64,000 bases of DNA, taken from contig JAHBVX010000006.1 in NCBI GenBank assembly GCA_019637295.1, positions 186,001 through 250,000 on the forward strand, written 5' to 3'. How positions within the stretch are numbered: the first letter of the stretch is position 1; each line of letters opens with the position of its first letter. The position numbers and the translations under genes are program-made. Below are positions 19,040 to 27,862 of this stretch, piece by piece. The notes under the pieces are model-generated. The model searched no databases. It saw nothing but the letters and a program-made list of their open reading frames with translations, and had not been told where the DNA came from. Source of the DNA: Polyangiaceae bacterium (GTDB lineage: Bacteria > Myxococcota_A > Polyangia > Polyangiales > Polyangiaceae).

Positions 19040-19125
19040 GGGTCGACCGACGGTAGCACCTTCAGACCCCCGAGCCTGCGCAGCGCTTGGCCCGGCGGAA
19101 CGAAAATTGGACGATCTGCGCCCAA

Positions 19126-20103
19126 ATGCTAGGGCTCGGACGCTCCGTGGGAACCTCGCTGACACGCTTCATGCCCTGGGTCGCCGTCGTCGCGGGGGCC
19201 TGGGTGCACGCCGCCCGCATGCCGCGCGCCGAGGCGCAGCGCGCGCCCTGCCCGGCCGGCATGGTGAGCATCCAGGGGCGCTACTGCATCGACGCCTACG
19301 AGGCCAGCGTGGACGTCGTCGACGCCCGCGGACGAACACAGCGCAGCCAGTCCCCCTACCACGTGCCCAAGGACGACGACCGGCTCCGCGCCCGCAGCCG
19401 ACGCGGGGTCGTCCCGCAAGCGCACATCTCGCAAGAGCGTGCCGCTGATGCCTGTGCCGCCGCGGGAAAGAGACTGTGCACCGACGACGAGTGGCAACAG
19501 GCATGCAAGGGTAAGGAGCCCACGCTGTACCCCTACGGCGAAGAGCACCAGCCCGGGCGCTGTAACGACAAGGGCGTCTCGCCGCTGCGCAAGCTGCACG
19601 GCGCCGGTGACGGACTCGACGTGTTTGGCATCGAGGCGATGAACGATCCTCGGCTCAATCAAGTCCCCGGCTCCCTCGCGCGCACCGGACAGTTCTCACG
19701 CTGTCGCAACTCGTTTGGAGCCCACGACATGGTGGGCAACCTCCACGAGTGGACCGCCAACTCGGCGGGGGTGTTTCGCGGCGGCTACTACCTGGACAAC
19801 GAGCAGAACGGTCGCGGCTGCGGCTACAAGACGACGGCCCACAGCACCAAGTATCGCGACTACTCGACTGGATTTCGCTGTTGCAGCGGTGGCCCCGGGG
19901 ACGCCGCTGCCCGCGCCGAGCGCGCCGAACGCGCCAAGAAGGCGCGCAAGAAGGGCGCGCCCAAGACCCACGTCGTCGAGAAGGGGGACACCCTGTGGGC
20001 CATCGCCAAGAAGCACGACGTCACGGTGAGCGAGCTATGCGAAGCCAACGGCATCTCGCCGGACGACGCGATCGTCCCCGGGCAAGAGCTGAAGCTGCCG
20101 TGA
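19126..20103 (+). CDS. SUMF1 (formylglycine-enzyme fold) protein fused to LysM
   Basis: 325 residues from ATG 19126; other in-frame starts lie upstream. An N-terminal hydrophobic segment (residues 15-35) acts as signal or anchor. Residues 45-260 show the SUMF1/FGE fold: CIDAYEASV, GKRLCTDDEWQQAC, MVGNLHEWTAN, FRGGYY and GFRCC. After a basic linker the C-terminus is a LysM domain (HVVEKGDTLWAIAKKH, then NGISPDDAIVPGQELKLP), which binds peptidoglycan or chitin-like glycans. Many such SUMF1 proteins are not true formylglycine-generating enzymes; this one is probably cell-wall associated. Confidence 0.8.
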   Translation: MLGLGRSVGTSLTRFMPWVAVVAGAWVHAARMPRAEAQRAPCPAGMVSIQGRYCIDAYEASVDVVDARGRTQRSQSPYHVPKDDDRLRARSRRGVVPQAHISQERAADACAAAGKRLCTDDEWQQACKGKEPTLYPYGEEHQPGRCNDKGVSPLRKLHGAGDGLDVFGIEAMNDPRLNQVPGSLARTGQFSRCRNSFGAHDMVGNLHEWTANSAGVFRGGYYLDNEQNGRGCGYKTTAHSTKYRDYSTGFRCCSGGPGDAAARAERAERAKKARKKGAPKTHVVEKGDTLWAIAKKHDVTVSELCEANGISPDDAIVPGQELKLP

Positions 20104-20110
20104 GCGCTCA
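20101..20110. terminator. Stop-stop palindrome at a convergent junction
   Basis: The 10-base palindrome TGAGCGCTCA contains the TGA of the plus-strand gene (20101-20103) and the TGA of the minus-strand gene (20108-20110 on the plus strand). It is very short for a terminator on its own; its role is inferred only from the repeated arrangement in this window. Confidence 0.35.
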
Positions 20111-20866
20111 GAAGACGCCGTCCAGGCCCAGGGTCGCGCTCGTTCGCTCGACGTGGGCCCGCGGAACCCACCGCACGCCGTGAGCTGCGCGGCTGCCGGC
20201 GACGGGCGCGTCCTTGCGCGCGAGGACGGCGGAGTCGAGCGCGATGGCGCCGGCCATGCCGAGCAGGACACCGAGCACAGCGGTGCCTAGGTCGCTTCCG
20301 CTCGGCGCGGAGCCCAGGTAGCCACCGATGGCGGGACCCCCGAGTCGCAGCGCGATGCTGCCGAGCGCCGCGCCTGGCCTGCCGTGCCCGGTGTGCACGA
20401 GCGCGGGACCGACGGCGTAGGTGAGCCCGCTGACGACCACCAGCTCGCTCGAGTCCGCGGCCGCCGCCAGCAGCAAGGTGCCCAGCGCGGCTCCGTCCAG
20501 GGTGAGGGTCTGCCAGCCGTACCACTGTCGCTCGCGCTCGCGTGGTGCCCGTGGCCCTAGGTCGAGCGGAGGCGCTGAACCCCACGCGGCGCGGCCGTAG
20601 CCGGGGTCATCCTGAACAACAGGGTACTGAAGCGCGCCCGGTGGCGGCGGAGGCGGAGGCGGCAGCGCGAGCGGCCCCGGCGGTGGCGCGTCGTCGGGCG
20701 CCTCGGGCACTATGTCGTCGAAGCGCCGTGTCGAGTTCACCACAGGGCCCGGGTCTGGCGCGGGCCCGGCGGCTTCCGCGCGCGGTGTCTCGTGCTGGGC
20801 AAGGGCGGTCGGGGCGAGCGACAGCGCGAAGAGCGCGAGCAGCGGCCCCGGGCGGTACTGCGACAT
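20108..20866 (-). CDS. Proline-rich membrane protein, unknown
   Basis: 252 residues from ATG 20864-20866, with a Sec signal peptide ending TALAQ. Residues 40-85 are very Pro-rich (runs of up to eight prolines). The C-terminal half contains three or four hydrophobic helices with Gly/Ala-rich faces (LDGAALGTLLLAAAADS, GLTYAVGPALVHT, GTAVLGVLLGMAGAIALDS). No family was recognised. The start faces the lipoprotein gene at 20951, and the two probably share a promoter region. Confidence 0.6.
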   Translation of the reverse strand: MSQYRPGPLLALFALSLAPTALAQHETPRAEAAGPAPDPGPVVNSTRRFDDIVPEAPDDAPPPGPLALPPPPPPPPGALQYPVVQDDPGYGRAAWGSAPPLDLGPRAPRERERQWYGWQTLTLDGAALGTLLLAAAADSSELVVVSGLTYAVGPALVHTGHGRPGAALGSIALRLGGPAIGGYLGSAPSGSDLGTAVLGVLLGMAGAIALDSAVLARKDAPVAGSRAAHGVRWVPRAHVERTSATLGLDGVF

Positions 20867-20907
20867 GCGACCCAGCTCAGCAAGCGTCGTGCCCGCGATG
20901 CGCAAGA

Positions 20908-20919
20908 CATCGATCGATG
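20908..20919. promoter_or_regulatory. 12-base perfect palindrome in a divergent intergenic region
   Basis: CATCGATCGATG is a perfect palindrome between the divergent starts at 20866 and 20951. It may be an operator for a dimeric regulator, but this is inferred only from its symmetry and position. Confidence 0.2.
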
Positions 20920-20950
20920 CTCGGGCATGTTCAGGTAGGCTCTGGCCACC

Positions 20951-21589
20951 ATGATGCACAGGCCGAGTCTGGTGAGCTGTTGCGTTCTCGTCGCCGCGCT
21001 GCTGGCGTGCAAGCGCGAGCCGAGCACCGAGACCGCACCGGCGAGCACGCCGACTCCAACCGCGACGACGCCCTCGCCGGCGGCGAACACGGCCGAGCCC
21101 ACCGTGGCGGCCGAGCCAGAGGCGCCCACCGGACCGCGCAAGCTCACAGCGGACGAGGTGCGCTCGCGGCTGAAGCAGACCATGCACGGACACGTCGCGA
21201 TCCCCGAGCAGTCCTTCGCCGTCACGGTCAAGGGGCTCGGCGAGATCAGCGTGCTGTCCAGCATGTCACCGAACGGCACCGAGCTCGTGTTTCATGTCTA
21301 CGATGGGAACGGCAAGCGCACCCAGAGCCTGCTCAACAAGAACGTGAGCATGGACCGGGCTCAGCGGCTGCTCGCGGTGTCGTTCCCAGACGTGGATGGC
21401 GACGGGAACGAGGACTTCGTCGCCCTCGGCAGCTACTCGCCTGCGGCGGGCAAGCAGGTCCTGTACAACGTGGCGGCGGTGTTCACGCGGCCCGGAGGCG
21501 GTCGCTTCGTGTTCGACGCACAGCGCTCGGAGCGCGCCAGTCGCGGCAGGCCAAGCTCCATCGCCGCAGCTGCGCAGGCAGCGCGCTGA
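20951..21589 (+). CDS. Lipoprotein with FG-GAP-like segment
   Basis: 212 residues with a signal peptide ending LLAC. The next 50 residues are Thr/Pro/Ala-rich. The middle contains SFPDVDGDGNEDFVALG, a DxDGDGxxD loop like those of FG-GAP repeats or EF-hand-type calcium loops. The Ala/Arg-rich tail looks disordered. Function unknown. The next gene follows after about 60 bases on the same strand. Confidence 0.65.
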   Translation: MMHRPSLVSCCVLVAALLACKREPSTETAPASTPTPTATTPSPAANTAEPTVAAEPEAPTGPRKLTADEVRSRLKQTMHGHVAIPEQSFAVTVKGLGEISVLSSMSPNGTELVFHVYDGNGKRTQSLLNKNVSMDRAQRLLAVSFPDVDGDGNEDFVALGSYSPAAGKQVLYNVAAVFTRPGGGRFVFDAQRSERASRGRPSSIAAAAQAAR

Positions 21590-21648
21590 GGCGGTCGCGC
21601 CTGACGGACCTGGCCCTGCCCTCTCCTGGACGCTAGACTGCCTGCGCT

Positions 21649-22080
21649 TTGCGCCTCTCTTTGCTCTGGGTGCTCCTGTTGGTCACGCCGTCCTGCACTT
21701 CGAAGGACCATGACGTCGAGTGCCACCTCCGGCCTGCGTTCTCGCTGCGGCTGAGCGCGGTACAGGGTAGCCTGCCGGCGGACACGTTACTGCGAGTCAA
21801 GTACGGCGGAGGCGTCGAGGAGTATCGCGTCTCCGACTCGGTGCAGACTCAGAAGGTCGTGTTCTGTCAGCGGCGGAGCACGGACGGCGGACCGCTCGAG
21901 GCCGGCGTGAGCGCCGACGAGATTGCCTGCGAGCTGTGGACCCAGGGCGCCGCTACCGTCACGGTGGAATCGAGTCCCTATCCAACGCTCGAGGAGCCGC
22001 TCGAAGCCGAGGCCGACGGTCGCTGTATTCGCACGGTCGAGGTCGATCTGGTGCTCGGTGAGACCGACGCGGGAATGTGA
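21649..22080 (+). CDS. Small lipoprotein, TTG start
   Basis: 143 residues from TTG at 21649. The first 16 residues form a compact signal peptide ending TPSC, which is why I accept the TTG. The rest is beta-rich with four further cysteines and an acidic end. No family was recognised. It sits downstream of another lipoprotein gene on the same strand. Confidence 0.5.
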   Translation: MRLSLLWVLLLVTPSCTSKDHDVECHLRPAFSLRLSAVQGSLPADTLLRVKYGGGVEEYRVSDSVQTQKVVFCQRRSTDGGPLEAGVSADEIACELWTQGAATVTVESSPYPTLEEPLEAEADGRCIRTVEVDLVLGETDAGM

Positions 22081-22191
22081 CGTGACCCTGGCGCGGCACG
22101 CGGCCGGGCCTCTCGACAGGGCAGAGAGCCGGCGCTAAGGGAACATCCAGGTCAGGGGATGCGTTAGCCAGTGAAACGCGAGGGAGGAACC

Positions 22192-23340
22192 ATGCATCGC
22201 ACCATCGTATCGCGACAGGGGTATTCAGACGCGCCAGAGCTCGAAGCGATAGAGTCGCTGCGGCCCGCGTGGCAGGAGTCTGGGCACGGGCCCAAGCTGC
22301 GCGCGGTGCGCCGCGCGGGCGAGGCGCTGCGGGAACGGTTCGCCTTCGGCGCCCGCGCCGTGAGCGTACGAACGCTACCCATCACCACCCTGGGGTATCC
22401 CGCGAAGTACGCGTTCTGGAGCGCTCCGTTGTCGCCGGCCCCGTACGTGCTCATGACGCATCGCGCGCTGCTCGTACAGTTCTTCCAGCGCGGGGAGCTC
22501 AAGACACTGCTCTTCAACCCCACGGACGACGTCGCGTCGCGGGAAACGCCCTTCTTCAAGCGCATGATCCGACAGGTGGGCGACTACGTCGCGTTCCAGC
22601 TGCTTGCCAAGCGGATGGACTCGCTGGAGCACCAACTAGCCAAGCTCGGCGTCATGCCCTCGAGCATCGACTACGTCGCGTTCGACCACTTCCACACTCA
22701 GGACCTGCGCTCGCTCTTGGGCACCACGGACGGACGCCTCGCGCCGCGGTTCCCGAACGCCAAGCTCCTGGCACCCGTCGCGGAGTGGGACGATTGGGAC
22801 GACCTACACCCGATGCAGCGCGCTTGGTTCGTGGCGGACGGAAAGGAGGGCGTACGCACGAAGGACGTGGTGCTGACGGCCGGCGACCTGTGGCTGGGCG
22901 ACGGCGTGATGCTGCTCGCTACTCCGGGTCACACGTCGGGCAACCAGACGCTGTTCATCAACACGAGCGATGGCGTCTGGGGCTGCAGCGAGAACGGCAC
23001 CTGCGCGGACAACTGGACCCCGATGGAGAGTCGGATCCCCGGACTGGCGGCCTTTTGCCGCCGGCAGGAGCTCGACGTCGTGATGAACGCCAACACTCCA
23101 GAGCTCGGCGCCACCCAGTACACGTCCATGATCCTTGAGCGCACCTTGGTCGACCGCGTCAATCGCGCGCCTGGGTTCTGTCAGATGTTCCCATCCAGCG
23201 AGGTCACGCCCTCCCGCATCGCTCCCGGGCTTTCACCCACGGTGGTTCACGGCGAGCTGCGCTACGGCGAAGTCATGCACACGGAACGCCGCGCTACGCC
23301 GTCCGTCAACCGAGCACACGCCAGTCCTCCGGCCGAGTAG
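22192..23340 (+). CDS. Metallo-beta-lactamase-fold protein with altered metal motif
   Basis: 382 residues; ATG 22192 has GGGAGG six bases upstream, unlike the in-frame GTG at 22171. No signal peptide. The fold is indicated by YVAFDHFHTQDLRSLLG and LLATPGHTSGNQTLFI. The first is the metal-binding loop, but where the family has HxHxDH this protein has HFHTQD, so Asp and the third His are replaced. The GHTSG histidine is kept. A changed metal content or substrate is likely. The long N-terminal extension (about 150 residues) may be a separate domain. Confidence 0.7.
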   Translation: MHRTIVSRQGYSDAPELEAIESLRPAWQESGHGPKLRAVRRAGEALRERFAFGARAVSVRTLPITTLGYPAKYAFWSAPLSPAPYVLMTHRALLVQFFQRGELKTLLFNPTDDVASRETPFFKRMIRQVGDYVAFQLLAKRMDSLEHQLAKLGVMPSSIDYVAFDHFHTQDLRSLLGTTDGRLAPRFPNAKLLAPVAEWDDWDDLHPMQRAWFVADGKEGVRTKDVVLTAGDLWLGDGVMLLATPGHTSGNQTLFINTSDGVWGCSENGTCADNWTPMESRIPGLAAFCRRQELDVVMNANTPELGATQYTSMILERTLVDRVNRAPGFCQMFPSSEVTPSRIAPGLSPTVVHGELRYGEVMHTERRATPSVNRAHASPPAE

Positions 23341-23347
23341 CCGAGGT

Positions 23348-23974
23348 TCAGTCCGGGTGTTTGGGCGGCGGCGGCGGCAAATCCGTGCCCAGATCCACCT
23401 TGGGCCCGTGCGACTTGAGCACGGCGCGCTCGCGCACGTACTCGGTCCCGACCTGGCCTTGTACGATCAGCTCGGCGATGCCCACGCCGCTGCAGAACGT
23501 GGTGGTGACCTCCTTCTGCGCCGTACGCTCGACGGTCTCGACGCAGTCGGTGAAGGTCCCCGCCGGCGTTTCGATGCGCTTGCCCACGGAGCTGACCAGC
23601 ACGTCGCCGAAGTCACCCTTGAAGTGCTGACCCTGCACCAGGGGCGACTTGAGCACCCAACCACCGTTGGCTTGTCGGATGCCGGCCGCCGTGATCTCGA
23701 GGCGCTGAGCGCGGCCGGCCACGTACAGCTCCGCGAGGTCCGGGCGCTTGCGTTGTACGTGCATCATGAGTACGCCCCGCTCGCCGAGGTCGTTCTCCGT
23801 GTCGTACGCGAGCACCGTGTCGGCGACGAGGGGCAAGTAGCGCTCGACGTCGGTGATCTGTGGCGCGACGGGTTGCGAGGGAGCCGGACCGCCAGAGCTG
23901 CCGCCGCCACACGCGCTCGCGCACAAGAGGGCCGTCGCCAGGCACCCCGCAGCGTAGGAGGGCTCAGCGGCCAT
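23348..23974 (-). CDS. Lipoprotein, function unknown
   Basis: 208 residues from ATG 23972-23974; a TTG two codons upstream is possible. The signal peptide ends ASAC, then GGGSSGG. The folded part is beta-rich with two cysteines (DCVETVE and FCSGVG) about 35 residues apart that may form a disulphide. A Pro-rich tail follows. The gene overlaps the end of the upstream gene by 11 bases, suggesting an operon. Confidence 0.6.
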   Translation of the reverse strand: MAAEPSYAAGCLATALLCASACGGGSSGGPAPSQPVAPQITDVERYLPLVADTVLAYDTENDLGERGVLMMHVQRKRPDLAELYVAGRAQRLEITAAGIRQANGGWVLKSPLVQGQHFKGDFGDVLVSSVGKRIETPAGTFTDCVETVERTAQKEVTTTFCSGVGIAELIVQGQVGTEYVRERAVLKSHGPKVDLGTDLPPPPPKHPD

Positions 23975-24332
23975 GGCCAAAGTACGAGTGAAGCGCCAGA
24001 AACCCGAGCAGCAGGACGGACGCGAGCAGGAGGTACTTCATCAGCGGGTCCGGCTCGATGCGACGCAACAGCTCCTGCGCGGCGCGCTGCACCTTCGCGT
24101 TCGGCGATTGCTCCCGCAGCGTGGGTGCATCTCGGCGCACGGTCAGGTAGTCGCCCGCCTCGAACGCGCTGATCAGTCGCTCGAGCTCTGGATCCCGCGG
24201 GAACCCGAGCAGGAAGCGCGGGCGCTCCACCCCCTCCGCCGTCAGCGGCTGCCGCGGCTTCTTCTTGCGCTTCTTGAGCGGCTTCGGCGGGGCACGAGGT
24301 TCGTCCCGCTCGTCGGGCTGGTCGTCGGTCAT
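23964..24332 (-). CDS. Small tail-anchored protein
   Basis: 122 residues. A highly charged N-terminus with a Lys/Pro/Arg stretch (residues 15-30) is followed by a helical region (ELERLISAFEAGDYLTVRRDA) typical of TPR-like helices. A single hydrophobic segment (LLLASVLLLGFLALHSYF) lies near the C-terminus. This makes it a candidate tail-anchored inner-membrane protein with a cytosolic body. No family was recognised. Confidence 0.55.
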   Translation of the reverse strand: MTDDQPDERDEPRAPPKPLKKRKKKPRQPLTAEGVERPRFLLGFPRDPELERLISAFEAGDYLTVRRDAPTLREQSPNAKVQRAAQELLRRIEPDPLMKYLLLASVLLLGFLALHSYFGHGR

Positions 24333-24427
24333 CGAACGCGGGGCAGCGTAGCGGATCCGGGCGGGCGCTGGGAGTTGCTTTCCGGACGGCGGTTCGATGC
24401 GCGGCTCGATGGGGCCGTTCAGAGCGC

Positions 24428-26176
24428 TCAGAACTGGAAGTAGACGAAGGGTACGGCCTCCGCGGTCGCCATGGCGCGCAGGATGAGGGCGACGAAGAAC
24501 AGCGCCGCACCCTGCGCCATGGCCGGCATGCGGATGAACGCGCTCATCGCAGCCTGATACCAGCGCTCGGGCAGGTAGTGGCTGGCGATGCCGACGGCGA
24601 GCACCGCCACCACCGACGGCGCCAGGTTCGGATGATACGTCGTGAACGTGCCGAGCTGCGCGTACACGACCGCGGCCTTCTGGAAGGTCTCCGAGCGAAA
24701 GAAGATCCAGCTCGCGCACACCAGGTGAAAGGTAACCAAGACGCCGAGCGCGTGACGCAGCGGGCTGAACGGTCGCTTGCCGCGCTTCTCGCGCACGAAG
24801 CGCGTGACGGCGAGCGCTGCGCCGTGCATGCCACCCCACACCACGAAGGTCCAGTTCGCTCCGTGCCACAAGCCGCCCAGCAGCATCGTGATCATCAGGT
24901 TGATGTAGGTGCGCACCTCCGAGTGGCGGTTGCCCCCGAGCGGGATGTACAAGTAGTCACGGAGCCAGGTGGAGAGCGAGATGTGCCAGCGCCGCCAGAA
25001 CTCCTGGATGTCGTGCGCCTTGTAGGGCGAGTCGAAGTTCAGCGGGAAGCGGACGCCGAGCAGCAGCGCCGAGCCGATGGCGATGTCCGTGTAGCCGGAG
25101 AAGTCACAGTAGATCTGCACCGCGTAGCCGAGCACCGCGCAGTAGTTCTCCAGCGCCGAGTAGTGAATGGGCGCGTCGAACACGCGGTCCACCAGGTTCA
25201 CCGCCAGGTAGTCGCCGATGGCCACCTTCTTGAGCAGGCCAATCGCGATCAGAAACAGCCCTTCGCTGGCCTCCTTCACGCTGTAGCGCGCCGGTCCCGC
25301 CAGCTGGGGCAAGAGATCCCGCGGACGCACGATGGGGCCGGCGACCAAGTGGGGGAAGAAGGCGACGAAGGAGAGGTACTCGAAGTAGCTCTTCTGAGGT
25401 TCGATGTCCTTTCTATAGACGTCGATCACGTAGCTCATCGACTCGAACGTGAAGAAGCTGATGCCCACCGGCAGCGCGACCTCGAGAGTGCGGGTCGGCA
25501 CGTCGACGCCCAGGGCGTGCAGCGCCGCGACCGCAGAGTCGACCCCAAAGTTGTAGTACTTGAAGATCCCGAGCACGCCGAGGTTCACGACCATGGTGCC
25601 GACTAGCCACAGCTTGCGGCTGCGCGGAGTGCGCGCGCGGTGGATGGCGTTGCCCAGCAGCCAGTCCGCCGTGGACGAGCCCCAGATCAGGGGCAAGAAG
25701 CGGTAGTCCCAGTGCGCATAGAAGACGTAGCTCGCGCCCAGGATGAACAGCAGGCGCACCTTGCGCGCGCGCACCAGAGCCGTGCCAGCCACGAGCGCGA
25801 CCACGGCGCCCGCGATCGTCCATACGAGGCCGTCGGGCACGGGCACGTTCAGCGCTAGGAGCGCCAAGGAGAGTGGGTCCCGGCCTGCGCTGCGCCAGGT
25901 GAGGAAGCCGACGGCGACCAAGTTCACCGCGACGCTCGCGAAAGCCACGCTCGCCGAGGGGAGCCTGCGCGGACTGCACACCCGGCACAAGCCGACGGAC
26001 ACGAGCAGCGCAGCGACGGTCACCGCCAGCGACGACAGGGTGCGAGGCCCGAGGGCGGCGTACCCGGCGACCGCGTACCAGGGCAGCAGGGGCACCCAGC
26101 GACGGCTCACGAGGGTCCACGCGATCACGAACACGATCGCGAAGAACTGAGCGTAGGCCAGGGTGTTGAACAGCAC
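24428..26176 (-). CDS. MBOAT-family O-acyltransferase (AlgI-like)
   Basis: 582 residues, longer than AlgI (about 520), with around 12 hydrophobic segments. The diagnostic blocks are present: FWRRWHISLSTWLRDY, YIPLGGNRH and LGGLWHGANW, the last containing the catalytic histidine. Family members transfer acyl groups (usually acetyl) to extracellular glycans or teichoic acids at the cytoplasmic membrane. No AlgJ/AlgX or DltD-type partner is adjacent, and the substrate is unknown. About 95 bases separate it from the downstream gene. Confidence 0.9.
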   Translation of the reverse strand: MLFNTLAYAQFFAIVFVIAWTLVSRRWVPLLPWYAVAGYAALGPRTLSSLAVTVAALLVSVGLCRVCSPRRLPSASVAFASVAVNLVAVGFLTWRSAGRDPLSLALLALNVPVPDGLVWTIAGAVVALVAGTALVRARKVRLLFILGASYVFYAHWDYRFLPLIWGSSTADWLLGNAIHRARTPRSRKLWLVGTMVVNLGVLGIFKYYNFGVDSAVAALHALGVDVPTRTLEVALPVGISFFTFESMSYVIDVYRKDIEPQKSYFEYLSFVAFFPHLVAGPIVRPRDLLPQLAGPARYSVKEASEGLFLIAIGLLKKVAIGDYLAVNLVDRVFDAPIHYSALENYCAVLGYAVQIYCDFSGYTDIAIGSALLLGVRFPLNFDSPYKAHDIQEFWRRWHISLSTWLRDYLYIPLGGNRHSEVRTYINLMITMLLGGLWHGANWTFVVWGGMHGAALAVTRFVREKRGKRPFSPLRHALGVLVTFHLVCASWIFFRSETFQKAAVVYAQLGTFTTYHPNLAPSVVAVLAVGIASHYLPERWYQAAMSAFIRMPAMAQGAALFFVALILRAMATAEAVPFVYFQF

Positions 26177-26340
26177 GTCGTGTCTCCGGCGCGGCTCCCC
26201 CGCTTAGGAAAAGACGCGCTCGGTGTCGAGCGGCAGGCGGCTTTCCGTGGGGCCTGGGCATGCAAGTCGCGGGATGCACGGCACTTTCCGAGCCTCGGCC
26301 CTTGACCTTTCCGTCGCTCGGCAAAAGGCTAGGCCGCCAA

Positions 26341-26853
26341 ATGGTCAGGCGCCTTCTCTTGGGACTGGGCAAGGGCCTCCTCGTGGGCGGCGCGCTCGCG
26401 CTGCTCCTGATCTACGGGGCGGGGCTCTCGGCGTTCGGCGCCGGGCTGGCGTACTTGATGGCCGCAGTCACCGGCGTCGTCACTGGGCTCATCGCCGGCA
26501 AGCCCATCTGGGCAGACGACGCGCGCATCGAGGCCGGGTTGAAGGCCGTGGTCGGCGCGCTCGTCGGCGCCGCTGTGATGTTCGGGTTGCGCAAGTGGGT
26601 GGGGGTGTCCGTCGACCTCGGCGCCTTCGGCCAAGGTGTGCTGGGCGAGCTGCCGCTGACCAGCCTGCCAGTGATCGCGACGCTGCTCGCGCTGTTCTAC
26701 GAGCTGGACAACAGCGGTGGTGACAGCGGCGAGAAGAAGCAGGGCGCTCAGAAGCAGCGCATCGCCGCGGAGAGCAGCGGCTCGTCCGCTCTGGAGGAGG
26801 ACGAGCTGGACGCGGATGACGCGTCTGCGCCTGCCGCACGAGAGAAGCGATAG
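26341..26853 (+). CDS. Small membrane protein, unknown
   Basis: 170 residues from ATG 26341. Four hydrophobic segments can be seen, with Gly/Ala-rich turns (GLLVGGALALLLIYGAG, YLMAAVTGVVTGLIAG). A Glu/Asp-rich, Ser-rich C-terminal tail of about 40 residues is likely cytosolic. No family was recognised. The polysaccharide deacetylase gene follows after three bases, so the two are probably one operon. Confidence 0.6.
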   Translation: MVRRLLLGLGKGLLVGGALALLLIYGAGLSAFGAGLAYLMAAVTGVVTGLIAGKPIWADDARIEAGLKAVVGALVGAAVMFGLRKWVGVSVDLGAFGQGVLGELPLTSLPVIATLLALFYELDNSGGDSGEKKQGAQKQRIAAESSGSSALEEDELDADDASAPAAREKR

Positions 26854-26856
26854 GTC

Positions 26857-27678
26857 GTGCCGCTCGCGCGTATCGTCTTGTGGCTGGCCAGCCTAGGGGG
26901 ATTGGCGTTGCTGGCCCGCTCGCTGTGGTTCGAGCCCGTGCCACTGACGTGGGCGGTGCTGGCGCTCGTTGCGTACGTCGCGCTGTGCGTCGCCGGCATG
27001 GTGATGCCGACCCTCGAGATGTACGGGGACGCCGTCACCAGCGCGTTGCCCGGCCGGCGGGAGATCGCCCTCACCTTCGACGACGGGCCGTTTCCGCCGA
27101 CGACGCGCAGGGTGCTGGAAGCGTTGAACGCACGCGACCAGCGCGCGACCTTCTTCATGCTGGGCAAGAAGGCGCGCGCCTTCCCCGAGCTGGTCGCAGA
27201 GCTCCACGCCGCGGGTCACGAGATCGCCGTCCACGGCTGGGAGCACGACCGCCTGTACGCCTGGCGGCCGCCGAACCACGTCGCGACGGATCTGAAGCGC
27301 TCCGCCGACGCGATCGAAGCGATCACCGGCGCACGACCGCGCTGGTTTCGTCCCCCGATGGGCTTCGTGAGTCCACGGACCGTCGCGGGCGCCCGCAAGG
27401 CCAAGCTGGAGTTGGTCGCCTGGAGCGTGCGGGGGTACGACGGGCTCCCGCGTGCCACGCCGGACACGGTGCTCGACCGGGTGGAGCGGGGTCTGGTGGA
27501 TGGTGCGGTCGTGCTGCTTCACGACGCTGCGGAGCGCGACGACTTCGTGCCCGCGAGCGTCACCGCCATGGAGCGCCTCCTGGATGCGGTCGCCGCCCGC
27601 GGCCTGCGCAGCGTGACCCTGAGCGAGCTGCTCGACCCCGACCGCGAACAGCCCGCGCCCGCCGAGCACCCGAGCTGA
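26857..27678 (+). CDS. Polysaccharide deacetylase (NodB homology, CE4)
   Basis: 273 residues from GTG 26857. Two N-terminal hydrophobic segments (residues 5-22 and 29-50) anchor the protein, and the catalytic domain follows. All five NodB motifs are seen: LTFDDGP (metal and catalytic Asp), HGWEHD (metal His pair), RPPMGF, AWSVRGYD and VLLHD. The enzyme removes N- or O-acetyl groups from a glycan, probably peptidoglycan or an exopolysaccharide on the outer face of the membrane. The C-terminus is acidic and short. Confidence 0.9.
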   Translation: MPLARIVLWLASLGGLALLARSLWFEPVPLTWAVLALVAYVALCVAGMVMPTLEMYGDAVTSALPGRREIALTFDDGPFPPTTRRVLEALNARDQRATFFMLGKKARAFPELVAELHAAGHEIAVHGWEHDRLYAWRPPNHVATDLKRSADAIEAITGARPRWFRPPMGFVSPRTVAGARKAKLELVAWSVRGYDGLPRATPDTVLDRVERGLVDGAVVLLHDAAERDDFVPASVTAMERLLDAVAARGLRSVTLSELLDPDREQPAPAEHPS

Positions 27679-27862
27679 CCCGGAAGGCGTGGTCCATTTG
27701 CGCCACCGGGTGAGAACCCCGGTCATCGCTGCCCGAGCGAATGAACCTGGCGAGCGCCGCGTCCAATCGGACAACCCTCGTGATTTCAGTAGCTTCAGGG
27801 CCTGGCATCGACCCGGCACGCCGCGTGCAACTGATCCAGACGAACGACTGAGAGGAATGATC

